Source: CAVPTL01 sp963727235 (lineage in GTDB: Bacteria; Actinomycetota; Thermoleophilia; Gaiellales; JAICJC01). Taken from it: a stretch of 64,000 nucleotides of DNA. Every line of letters begins with the position of its first letter. Position 1 is the stretch's first letter. This document shows positions 8,239 through 16,346 of the stretch, in pieces. The stretch lies in assembly GCA_963727235.1 (NCBI GenBank), contig CAVSFZ010000012.1, positions 1 through 64,000 of the forward strand. Direction: 5' to 3'. Both the position numbers and the translations under genes were made by a program. The notes beneath the pieces were generated by a model that ran no database searches, had not been told where the DNA came from, and saw only the letters and a list, made by a program, of their open reading frames with translations.

Positions 8239-9294
8239 TTAGGCTGGTGGATCGGCCGGGAGATCGGGGAAATGACACGCAGTCATGTGCCCACCGGCCT
8301 GCTTTGGCTCGAGCTTCGGGTACGTGGTCTTGCAGATTTCCTGAGCCTTCCAGCAGCGGGGGTGAAAATGGCACCCGGCCGGCGGATTGGCCGGGCTGGG
8401 CACATCCCCCTCCAGCACGATTCGCGACCGCTGCCGTTCCAGCCGGGGATCGGGCAGCGGCACCGCCGACAGCAGCGCCTGGGTGTAGGGATGCTGGGGG
8501 ATCCGGTAGATCTCATCGGCCTCAGCGATCTCGACGATGCGGCCGAGATACATCACCGCAACCCGATCGGAGACGTGCTTGACCACCGACAGATCGTGGG
8601 CGATGAAGACGTAGGTGAACTTGAACTCGTCCTGCAGGTCGTACAGCAGGTTGATGATCTGGGCTTGGATCGACACGTCCAGCGCCGACACCGGCTCGTC
8701 GCACATCACCAGCTTGGGACGGGCCGCCAATGCACGGGCCACACCGATCCGCTGCCGCTGCCCACCCGAGAACTCGTGCGGATACCGGCTGGCGTGATCA
8801 GGCAGCAAGCCGACCGTCTCGAGCAGGTCAGAGACGCGCTCCCGGCGAGCCTTGGCATCCTTGACCAGGTTCATCGCCACCAGCGGCTCCTCCACGATCT
8901 CGCGCACGCGCATACGCGGGTCAAGCGAGGCGTACGGATCCTGGAAGATGATCTGCATGTCACTACGAGCGGTCTTCAGCTCACTGGATGACAGCGCCCG
9001 CAGGTCGACGCCGTCCAGCATCACCTGACCGGCCGTCGGCTCGATCAGCCGCAGCACCAGCCGGGCGGTGGTCGACTTGCCGCATCCCGACTCGCCCACC
9101 AGGCCGAGCGTCTCACCCGCTTGCACGTCGAAGGAGACGCCGTCCACCGCATACACCGACCCGGTCTGACGGCGCAGCACACCGGATTTGATCGGAAAGT
9201 GCTTCTTCAACCCCCGAACCGACAGCAGCGCCTCGGGGTCAGGCGGCGGCTCCTCGTCGTCCAGAGGCGTGTCGGTGGCGGCCGTCTCGTTCAT
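8239..9294 (-). CDS. Dipeptide/oligopeptide ABC transporter ATP-binding protein (DppF-like)
   Basis: A 351-aa ABC ATPase, second nucleotide-binding subunit of the importer. Walker A is GESGCGKST, the signature FSGGQRQR and Walker B VMCDEPVSALD. The C-terminal oligopeptide-transporter extension (about 260-351) carries the Cys pattern GCHFHPRCWKAQEIC...TACHFP, which in related DppD/F proteins may hold an Fe-S cluster or zinc. The ATG at 9294 overlaps the stop of the preceding ATPase (ATGA); a longer upstream frame is antisense-like and was not used. It closes the five-gene importer operon. Confidence 0.92.
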   Translation of the reverse strand: MNETAATDTPLDDEEPPPDPEALLSVRGLKKHFPIKSGVLRRQTGSVYAVDGVSFDVQAGETLGLVGESGCGKSTTARLVLRLIEPTAGQVMLDGVDLRALSSSELKTARSDMQIIFQDPYASLDPRMRVREIVEEPLVAMNLVKDAKARRERVSDLLETVGLLPDHASRYPHEFSGGQRQRIGVARALAARPKLVMCDEPVSALDVSIQAQIINLLYDLQDEFKFTYVFIAHDLSVVKHVSDRVAVMYLGRIVEIAEADEIYRIPQHPYTQALLSAVPLPDPRLERQRSRIVLEGDVPSPANPPAGCHFHPRCWKAQEICKTTYPKLEPKQAGGHMTACHFPDLPADPPA

Positions 9295-10340
9295 GCCCCC
9301 GCCTCCTCGACCTGTACCGGCGCCAGCTCCGACCGCGCCAGCTCGGCACGAGCCTTGGCGTCGAGCGTACAGGCGGCGCGATGCGTCGGGCTGACGTCGT
9401 CGTACGCCGGGAACCCGTCCAGGCAGGCGTCGTGCACCCACTTGCAGCGATGGGCGAACGGGCAGCGGTTGTCGTCCATGTTGAGCATGTTGGGCGGCTG
9501 GCCGGGAATGGTGGCTAGCCGCGAGTCGGACTTGAGGTCGAGCCGCGGCACCGAGCCGAGCAGGCCCCAGGTGTAGGGATGCTGCGGCTCGTAGAAGATG
9601 TCGTCGACGGTGCCCGACTCGACGACCCGGCCGCCGTACATCACCAGCACGCGGTCGGCCATCCCCGCGATCACTCCGAGATCGTGGGTGATCAGGATCA
9701 CGGCGGAGCCAAAATCGCGCTGCATCGACTGCATCAGCTCGAGGATCTGCGCCTGGATGGTCACGTCCAGGGCGGTGGTGGGCTCATCTGCGATCAGCAC
9801 CCGGGGAGTGTTGGCGAGTGCCATCGCGATCATCGCCCGCTGGCGCATCCCGCCCGAGAACTGGTGGGGATACTCGTCAGCACGCGCCTTCGGGTTGGCG
9901 ATCCCGACCAGGCCGAGCAGCTGTACGCCCTCCGCCCAGGCCGCTTTCTTGCTCATGCCCTTGTGCACCCGCAACGGTTCGGACACCTGATCGCCGATCT
10001 TGTACACCGGATTCAGCGAGGTCATCGGATCCTGGAAGATCATGGCCACGTCGGCGCCGCGCACCTGCCGCAGCTGACGATCGCTCATCCCGGCCAGATC
10101 GATTTCCCCGTCAACGGTGTGCAGCACCACCTCACCGCTGACGATCTCGCCGGGAGGACTCGGCACCAAGCCCAGGATCGACATCGAGAGCACCGTCTTG
10201 CCGGAGCCGGACTCTCCCACCACTCCCAGCGTCTCGCCCGGCGCCAGATCGAACGAGACATCATTGACCGCCTTGACGACTCCCGCCTGGGTGGTGAACT
10301 GGGTGCGGAGATTGCGGACGGAGAGGACGGGATCGGCCAC
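9291..10340 (-). CDS. Dipeptide/oligopeptide ABC transporter ATP-binding protein (DppD-like)
   Basis: A 349-aa ABC ATPase, partner of the DppF-like subunit. Walker A is GESGSGKTV (about residue 41), the signature FSGGMRQR and Walker B LIADEPTTALD. The C-terminal extension has the Cys-rich segment CPFAHRCKWVHDAC...AACTLD, typical of the Dpp/Opp family. Start is GTG. It follows the DppC-like permease by 3 nt and overlaps dppF by 4 nt, so the two ATPases should be made in equal amounts. Confidence 0.92.
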   Translation of the reverse strand: MADPVLSVRNLRTQFTTQAGVVKAVNDVSFDLAPGETLGVVGESGSGKTVLSMSILGLVPSPPGEIVSGEVVLHTVDGEIDLAGMSDRQLRQVRGADVAMIFQDPMTSLNPVYKIGDQVSEPLRVHKGMSKKAAWAEGVQLLGLVGIANPKARADEYPHQFSGGMRQRAMIAMALANTPRVLIADEPTTALDVTIQAQILELMQSMQRDFGSAVILITHDLGVIAGMADRVLVMYGGRVVESGTVDDIFYEPQHPYTWGLLGSVPRLDLKSDSRLATIPGQPPNMLNMDDNRCPFAHRCKWVHDACLDGFPAYDDVSPTHRAACTLDAKARAELARSELAPVQVEEAGA

Positions 10341-10343
10341 CGG

Positions 10344-11276
10344 TCAGTCCTTCAGCTTTGGGTCGGCTGCATCACGCAGCGCGTTGCCGAACAGGGTGAT
10401 GGCGATCAGGGTGAGCGCGATCATCATCGACGGCGCGAGCACCTCCACGGGATTGATCGTGAGATAGGCCTGCCCCTCTCCCGCCATGTTGCCCCAGGTG
10501 ATCGCCGGCGGGGGCACGCCCACACCCAGGAAGGACAGCGCCGCCTCGCCGGTGATGTTGGCTCCGATCGACAGCGATGCCAGCACCAGCACCGGTGCCA
10601 TCGAGTTGGGCAGCACGTGCTTGGTCATGATTCTGCGCGGGCTGGCCCCAGCCGCTCTGGCAGCCTCCACGTACTCGGTCTCGCGCACACCCAGCACCTG
10701 GCCGCGCAGCAGCCGTGCGAACGGCGCCCAGCCGGTGATCCCGAGGGCCAGCAGCACCGTCACCGCGCTGGCGCCGCGAACCGCCACGATCGACAGCGCC
10801 AGCAGGAAGAACGGGAACGCCAGGAACCAGTTCGTGACCATCGAGAGGATCACATCGGTCTTGCCTCGCATGAATCCCGAGGCGCCGCCGATGATGACGC
10901 CGATCACCAGCGACATGGCCGTTGCCAGGAACGCGATCGTGATCGAGATCCGTCCTCCCACCATCAACCGGCTGAAGATGTCACGGCCGAGGTCGTCGGT
11001 GCCGAACGGGTGGAACGGGTGCAGGCTCGGGGGCGCGTGATAGACGGCTCCCGCCGCCAGGTTGATGGTGTCGGGATTCTCGGGCCGAACATACGGCCCG
11101 ATCAGCTGGATGAACACGATCAGGATCAGGAGCGCGAGCCCGACCACGGCGCTCTTCTGACGGAGCGTTCGGCGGAGAATCTCGCGCGTGGGCGAGCCTG
11201 AGGCTCCCTCCAGCGCGTCGTCGTGGCCGATCCCGATCGGCTCGGGTGTGTCGATCAGATGTCCGCCGGCGGCCAT
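10344..11276 (-). CDS. Dipeptide/oligopeptide ABC transporter permease (DppC-like)
   Basis: A 310-aa inner-membrane permease with a cytosolic N-terminus, one membrane segment at about 40-62 (SAVVGLALLILIVFIQLIG), the HPFGTDDLGRDIFSRLMVGGRIS motif that marks DppC/OppC, and a binding-protein-dependent transport core of five helices. The ABC-contacting EAA-like loop is YVEAARAAGASPRRIMTKHVLPN. It lies 1 nt after dppB and is cotranscribed with it. Confidence 0.93.
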   Translation of the reverse strand: MAAGGHLIDTPEPIGIGHDDALEGASGSPTREILRRTLRQKSAVVGLALLILIVFIQLIGPYVRPENPDTINLAAGAVYHAPPSLHPFHPFGTDDLGRDIFSRLMVGGRISITIAFLATAMSLVIGVIIGGASGFMRGKTDVILSMVTNWFLAFPFFLLALSIVAVRGASAVTVLLALGITGWAPFARLLRGQVLGVRETEYVEAARAAGASPRRIMTKHVLPNSMAPVLVLASLSIGANITGEAALSFLGVGVPPPAITWGNMAGEGQAYLTINPVEVLAPSMMIALTLIAITLFGNALRDAADPKLKD

Positions 11277-11277
11277 C

Positions 11278-12297
11278 TCACTCCGAATCCTCGAGTCGGA
11301 TCTTGGGGTTCAAAAACGCGTACAGGATATCGACGAAGGCGTTCACGAATACGAACATGGCCGCCAGCATCATGGTCAGAACGACCACCAGAGGAGCGTC
11401 ACGAGAGCCGATCGCACTCAGCACCAGCAGCCCCAGCCCATCCCAGTTCCAGATGAACTCGGTGATCACGGCGCCACCCAGGAGCGCTGCGAAGTCGAGG
11501 CCGATCAGGGTCACGACCGGCAGCAGCGCGTTTTTGAGCGCGTGTTTACCGATCACCTTGCTGGGTGGAAGTCCCTTCGCGCGGGCGGTCTTCATGTAGT
11601 CCGCCCGGATCACCTCGAGCAGGCTGGTGCGCATCACCAGCGCGGTGGACGCCACCGAGATCAGCGCCAGTGTGATGCACGGCCACATCAGGTTCTTGAT
11701 CCAGAAGCTCGGCTCAAACGATGCCAAGAAGCTCGACGGGTTCTGGGTGTTGGCGTTGAAGATGCCGGAGAAGTCCCACCCAAACCCGGTGCCGAACACG
11801 TTCGGGTGTGGGATCGCCACGGTCAGCAGCAGCACCTCACCCACGACGAACACCGGCAATGCGTAGATCGCCAGGTTGGTCACGGTCACCGCCGTATCGA
11901 CCTTGCGCCGGTGCATCAGCGCCGAGAACACACCCAGCGCGATCCCGAACACCACCTCGATCGCGACCGCGCCGATCGCAAGCGCAGCCGTGCGGCCGAA
12001 CTTCTGGGCGATCACGGTGGTCACCGGCGTGTACCGCTCGACCGCCCATGAGTCGCCGAAGTTCATGTTCCATGGCGGCCAGAACCCCTTCATGAAATGC
12101 CAGTACTGCTCGGGGTAGGAACGGTCGAGGTAGAGCTGATGCCGCTTCTCGGCCAGGAAGGCCGGCGTGGCATTCTTGCCCGCCAGCAGCCGGGCTGGAT
12201 CGCCGGGCGCCATCTTCAGCAGGATGAACGCGATCAAGCTGACCCCGAGCAGCGTGGGGATCGCTTGCAACAACCGGCGGATGATGAACGGAATCAT
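11278..12297 (-). CDS. Dipeptide/oligopeptide ABC transporter permease (DppB-like)
   Basis: A 339-aa permease with the DppB N-terminus MIPFIIRRLLQAIPTLLGVSLIAF, the MAPGDPARLLAG segment, and six predicted membrane segments. The EAA-like loop is YMKTARAKGLPPSKVIGKHALKNALLP. It pairs with DppC in the membrane. A 57-bp gap containing a stable hairpin separates it from the upstream binding-protein gene, which may set the ratio of binding protein to permease. Confidence 0.93.
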   Translation of the reverse strand: MIPFIIRRLLQAIPTLLGVSLIAFILLKMAPGDPARLLAGKNATPAFLAEKRHQLYLDRSYPEQYWHFMKGFWPPWNMNFGDSWAVERYTPVTTVIAQKFGRTAALAIGAVAIEVVFGIALGVFSALMHRRKVDTAVTVTNLAIYALPVFVVGEVLLLTVAIPHPNVFGTGFGWDFSGIFNANTQNPSSFLASFEPSFWIKNLMWPCITLALISVASTALVMRTSLLEVIRADYMKTARAKGLPPSKVIGKHALKNALLPVVTLIGLDFAALLGGAVITEFIWNWDGLGLLVLSAIGSRDAPLVVVLTMMLAAMFVFVNAFVDILYAFLNPKIRLEDSE

Positions 12298-12309
12298 CTG
12301 TGGGGAGAC

Positions 12310-12341
12310 CTTACCGGCCGGCGCGAACGCCGACCGGTAAG
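12310..12341 (-). promoter_or_regulatory. Strong UUCG-capped hairpin between dppA and dppB
   Basis: As minus-strand RNA the arms CTTACCGG and CGGCG pair with their complements (13 pairs, one unpaired/mismatched position) around a UUCG tetraloop, an exceptionally stable fold. There is no U-run after it, so it is more likely a 3' mRNA stabiliser or partial terminator favouring dppA than a full terminator. Confidence 0.7.
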
Positions 12342-12354
12342 CCCATCAGTTTGG

Positions 12355-14043
12355 CTACAGGTGAGGCTGCGATCGATCGACACCCATCTCCGCGAAGTGC
12401 GGGACGGCCATCGCGTCGAACGCCCAGTTGATGACTTGCGGCGAGACCACCCAAGCATGCCCGTAGTAGTAGATCGGGATCTCGGGGACGTCCTCCATCA
12501 CCAGCTGGCCGATATGGAAGTAGTCGGCGTACCGCTTCTGGGGATCAGACTCGGCGCGAGCCTGCTTCAGCAACTCGTCCACCTTCGGGTTCTTGTAGTA
12601 CGAGTAGTTGTTCTTGCCCGCCTGTGACGAGGCAAACAGCGGGTACAGGAAGTTGTCCATCAGCGGATAGTCCGCACCCCAGCCGGAGCGCCAGAACTCG
12701 AGCTCGCCCTTGAACAGCTTGTCGTTGAATGCGCCCCACTCGTAGTTCGCCAGCTTGACGGTGAAGCCCGCCTCCTTGTAGCCCTGGGCGAGCGCCTGCG
12801 CGATCCGCTGGTGACCCGGATCGGTGTTGTAGTTCAGCGTGACCTCGGGATTGGGAACACCTGAGGCTGCAACCAGTGCCTTGGCCTTGGCGATGTCGTA
12901 GTGGTACGGCGACATGCCCGGCTTGTACCCGGGGATGCCCGGCGGCACCAGGCCGTCGGCGACCTTGCCGACACCCTCGTTGATGTTGTTGACGATGGCC
13001 TCCGAGTTGGTGGCCCAGGCGAGCGCCTGCCGCAGCATCTTGTTCTTGGCAAGCGTGAAGTCGCCGTTCAGCTGGAACCCGTAGTAGTAGAGGGCCAGCT
13101 CGGTACCCAAGCGTACGTCGTTTTGAACGGTCGGATCGGCCTCCGTGGCCTTCACCTGGCCGGACGGGATCCGCGACATATCGCCCTGGCCGGCCTTGAA
13201 GGCCTGGAACGGCGCGTTGTCGTTGGACTGCGGGTAGATCGCGAAGTCGACCTCGTTGAGGTGCGCCGGCGTGCCGTAGTAGCCGGGGAACTTCTTGATC
13301 ACAACCGACTTGTTGGGTGTCCAGGAAACGAACTGGAACGGACCGGCGCCGACGGGATACTTCTCGAACGCCTTCTCCTTATCCGCCGTGTCCGCGAGCT
13401 GCGGCGGGAACGCCCACGTGACCGGATGGCCCATCGTGGTCGGGAAGTCACCGAACGGTGACGACAGCGTCACCTGCAGGGTGGTCGGGTTGATCGCCTT
13501 GACGCCGCTCAGAACCTGATTGTTGGAGTTCGCACACTCTTCGAAACCCTTGATCGGCTCGAGGATGTACGACACCTCGGACGCGGTGTCCTTGGCGCAC
13601 GCGATGCCCCAGTCCTTGACGAAGGTCTCGGCGGTGACGTCGCCGTAGTTCTCACCGTTCTGGCCCGGCTGGAACTTGACACCGGAGCGCAGGTGGAAGG
13701 TGAACACCGTGTTGTCGGCGTTGTGATCCCAGCTGGTGGCGATGGCGGGTACGACCGCCAGCGTCTTCCAGTTGTAGTCCACCAAGCCGGCGAACACGTT
13801 CTTCTCGATGTTGATGCCTTCGGACTCGTACGAGTGCAGCGGAGTGACCGAAGCGGGGTTCGCGTACAACGGGTAGTTCAACGTGCCACCGTTGGGGATG
13901 TCCCCGGGATTCACCGTGGTGGTGGCGGAGCTCTCAGAGTTCGAGCTGGAGCTCGAACCGCAACCCGCGGCAAACGCCACCGTGGCCAATGCCACCGCGA
14001 TTGCGAGCCACGGCTGCCTTGGGATCGCGACCGTTCTCAACAT
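12355..14043 (-). CDS. Dipeptide/oligopeptide ABC transporter substrate-binding lipoprotein (DppA/OppA-like)
   Basis: A 562-aa family 5 extracellular solute-binding protein. The signal peptide ends in a lipobox FAAGC (cysteine about residue 28), followed by a Ser-rich linker, so the mature protein should be lipid-anchored outside the membrane. Family features include YPLYANPASVTPLHSYESEG, the pocket region TFHLRSGVKFQPG, and the C-terminal NYSYYKNPKVDELLKQAR. I chose ATG 14043, preceded by AAGGAGA; the upstream extension lacks a signal peptide. Ligand is probably a short peptide; specificity is not visible. Confidence 0.92.
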   Translation of the reverse strand: MLRTVAIPRQPWLAIAVALATVAFAAGCGSSSSSNSESSATTTVNPGDIPNGGTLNYPLYANPASVTPLHSYESEGINIEKNVFAGLVDYNWKTLAVVPAIATSWDHNADNTVFTFHLRSGVKFQPGQNGENYGDVTAETFVKDWGIACAKDTASEVSYILEPIKGFEECANSNNQVLSGVKAINPTTLQVTLSSPFGDFPTTMGHPVTWAFPPQLADTADKEKAFEKYPVGAGPFQFVSWTPNKSVVIKKFPGYYGTPAHLNEVDFAIYPQSNDNAPFQAFKAGQGDMSRIPSGQVKATEADPTVQNDVRLGTELALYYYGFQLNGDFTLAKNKMLRQALAWATNSEAIVNNINEGVGKVADGLVPPGIPGYKPGMSPYHYDIAKAKALVAASGVPNPEVTLNYNTDPGHQRIAQALAQGYKEAGFTVKLANYEWGAFNDKLFKGELEFWRSGWGADYPLMDNFLYPLFASSQAGKNNYSYYKNPKVDELLKQARAESDPQKRYADYFHIGQLVMEDVPEIPIYYYGHAWVVSPQVINWAFDAMAVPHFAEMGVDRSQPHL

Positions 14044-14133
14044 GTTCTCCTTCGAATCGGAAACCCGCTCCTGGCGCGGGCATACCTGACCTGAGACGCC
14101 TATTCGACGGGAAAGTTTGTCCACCTGCCCTGA

Positions 14134-15480
14134 TTATTTGTCGACAGCGCATTGGGCCAGGTGGGTGATGCCGGTCACATCCAACGCGAAGGTGCTCAAC
14201 CGGGGGCGCACCGCGTAGGTGGTCAGCTCATACCGCAAGGGAGCAATTCTCGCCTCTGTGAGCGCTGTTCGCTGGACTTCGTCAGGGTCTGCGGTGGGCA
14301 GAATTCCCGCCGCTGGCGCAGCCGCCGCCAGCGCGCTCAGCATCGCTTCAGACGATGGCGCGCGGGTGCTGACGTCAATCAGCCACAAAGGGTTCTCACG
14401 TGCCACCAGCGCCGTCCGGTACCGGGCCGGGCGGACCGGGTGCGGCTCCACCCGCAGGCCGGCCAGGGCGAAGCCCCCCAAGACCACCCCTGCGATGCGG
14501 CGGTGGAAGGCGTCGTCGGGGTAGGCCAGCCGCAACGCGGGGACGGGGCCCGCTGCGGCGCGGGCGGCCGCGGGGTCGAAGCGGTACGGCGACGCCCCGG
14601 GAAGATATTCGGCCAACCCCTGCGGAAGCAGGCCGTCGGCGGGCACCGCCGATCCCGGCCCCACATCGGCGGCGGCGGCGTCTGCCGGGGTCGCCAGAGC
14701 CACCGCCCGGCGAAGCTCCGGCGCAAGCGTCCCGATACCGACCGCGATCAACTCCAGCCGTGGCTGAGACACCACCTCACGTGCCAGCTTCGGATCGGAC
14801 TTGGCCAAGGCGATCTGACCCGGCGGGATCGCGGCGAAGTCGAGCCGGCCGGCACGGAAGTCGGCGAATGCCCGATCGAGATCACCGGCTGGGTACAGGT
14901 GCAGGTGCACGCGCCGGATCGGTGCCGGAGGCCCGACGTAGCCGGGATTTCGCTCCAGCTCGATGGTGCTCGGTGTCCGGCCGGCGATCCGGTAGGCACC
15001 GCCGGAGTCCAGCCAGGTGTCGGGATCGGCCAGATATGCCGGCCACCCCGGATCGCGCGCGGCCAGCCGCACCGACACCACCCTTCGTCCCACGGCGGTG
15101 GCCCGGCGCAGCCCGGGCAGCGCGGTGGGGCGCTTGTGGTGAACCGCAGTCCACCGCGCCGCGACCTGTGCGGCGACGCTTCGCCGCAACCGAAACGTGT
15201 ACACGGTGAAGGCACTGTTGTGGCGCCAACCGCCGGCGAGCACGCCCGAGAGGCGACCGGTGGCGGGGTCGAGTTGGATCACAGCGCCCTTGACGGCCTC
15301 GGCCAGAGCCGGGTCGTCGGATCCGTACAGCGGCGCGTTCAACTGCCCCTGCGAGAGGGCCGGCGGAATCGTGGCCGCGGGTGGAGCAGCTGAGCGGCAC
15401 CCGGTCACCGCGACCGTCGCAGCGAGCACGATCGCCGTCCCCGCAGTCAGGCGACGGGAGCTACTCCAGAGCGTCTGCAC
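14134..15480 (-). CDS. Divergent, shortened solute-binding lipoprotein (family 5 paralogue)
   Basis: A 448-aa protein with a lipoprotein signal (VAVTGC, cysteine about residue 28). Segments align with the neighbouring binding protein, for example PADGLLPQGLAEYLPGASPYRFD versus VADGLVPPGIPGYKPGMSPYHYD, and FRAGRLDFAAIPPGQ versus FKAGQGDMSRIPSGQ. It is more than 100 residues shorter, very rich in Ala/Arg, and lacks several conserved pocket stretches, so it may bind a different ligand or be losing function. The GTG start overlaps the atpG end by 20 bp, coupling it to the ATP synthase genes. Confidence 0.72.
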   Translation of the reverse strand: MQTLWSSSRRLTAGTAIVLAATVAVTGCRSAAPPAATIPPALSQGQLNAPLYGSDDPALAEAVKGAVIQLDPATGRLSGVLAGGWRHNSAFTVYTFRLRRSVAAQVAARWTAVHHKRPTALPGLRRATAVGRRVVSVRLAARDPGWPAYLADPDTWLDSGGAYRIAGRTPSTIELERNPGYVGPPAPIRRVHLHLYPAGDLDRAFADFRAGRLDFAAIPPGQIALAKSDPKLAREVVSQPRLELIAVGIGTLAPELRRAVALATPADAAAADVGPGSAVPADGLLPQGLAEYLPGASPYRFDPAAARAAAGPVPALRLAYPDDAFHRRIAGVVLGGFALAGLRVEPHPVRPARYRTALVARENPLWLIDVSTRAPSSEAMLSALAAAAPAAGILPTADPDEVQRTALTEARIAPLRYELTTYAVRPRLSTFALDVTGITHLAQCAVDK

Positions 15481-16336
15481 CGGCCACGACCTCCAGGATC
15501 TCCTGGGTGATCTCGGCCTGGCGGGCGCGGTTCATCTTCAAGGTCAGATCGTCGATCAGCCCGGAGGCGTTGTCGGACGCGTTTCTCATAGCGGTCATGC
15601 GGGCCCCGTGCTCAGATGCGGTCGACTCCAGCAGCGCGCGGAAGATCGTGACCTCGAGGTATGCGGGCAGCAGCTCGGCGAGGATCTCGCGCCCGTCCGG
15701 CTCCTCCAGATATGCCCCCTGCACCTGAGCGACCGGCTCGGCGCCGAGAATCTCTTCCGGCACGGGCAGCAGCTCGACCACGTCCAGCCGCTGCGCCAGC
15801 GCGGTCAGGAAGTGGTGGTAGACCATGATCACCCGGTCGACCTCGCCGGCCTCGTACTGGGTGGCCACGTGAGTGGCGATCTCCTGCGCGTTTGAGTACT
15901 TGGGCCGATCGGTCAGGCCGATGTACTCCTGGTCGATCGTCTGGCGGCGGAAGCGGAGCGTCGATCCACCTCTGCGGCCGACGCTGAACCAGCGCACCTC
16001 GCGTCCCTGAGCGCGGTGCTCGCGGGCGAGCTCAAGCGAGCGCCGGACCACGTTGGCGTTGAAGGCTCCGGCTGACCCGCGGTCGCCGGCAATCGCGATG
16101 ATCGCCACGTTTTCGACCTGCTCGCGTCTGGCCAAGAGCGGCTGATCACCCACACCGTACTTCTGGGCGATCTCGACCGTGAGGCTCTGGATCCGATCGG
16201 CGTACGGACGCAGCGCCACGATCCGTGCCTGGGCGCGGCGCAGCCGTGAAGCGGCCACCAACTCCATCGCCTTGGTGATCTTCTGCGTGTTCCTGACCGA
16301 ACGGATTCGGCGCTTGATGTCCTGCTGCGATGCCAT
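15461..16336 (-). CDS. atpG: ATP synthase F1 gamma subunit
   Basis: A 291-aa gamma subunit, the rotating shaft of F1. The N-terminal helix is typical (QDIKRRIRSVRNTQKITKAMELVAASRLRRAQ), as is the C-terminal helix ARMTAMRNASDNASGLIDDLTLKMNRARQAEITQEILEVV. Length is normal. It lies 10 bp after atpA. Instead of atpD, the next gene downstream is a solute-binding lipoprotein that overlaps it by 20 bp. Confidence 0.96.
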   Translation of the reverse strand: MASQQDIKRRIRSVRNTQKITKAMELVAASRLRRAQARIVALRPYADRIQSLTVEIAQKYGVGDQPLLARREQVENVAIIAIAGDRGSAGAFNANVVRRSLELAREHRAQGREVRWFSVGRRGGSTLRFRRQTIDQEYIGLTDRPKYSNAQEIATHVATQYEAGEVDRVIMVYHHFLTALAQRLDVVELLPVPEEILGAEPVAQVQGAYLEEPDGREILAELLPAYLEVTIFRALLESTASEHGARMTAMRNASDNASGLIDDLTLKMNRARQAEITQEILEVVAGADALE

Positions 16337-16346
16337 CGTGTGACCG

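Noticed and set aside
14064..14080. CCCGC-N7-GCGGG hairpin before dppA as an attenuator
   Set aside because: Only five base pairs with a 7-nt loop, no clear U-tract or leader peptide; too weak to call.
14134..15480. Pseudogene call for the second binding protein
   Set aside because: The frame is uninterrupted over 448 codons with a proper lipoprotein signal, so I call it a divergent gene instead.
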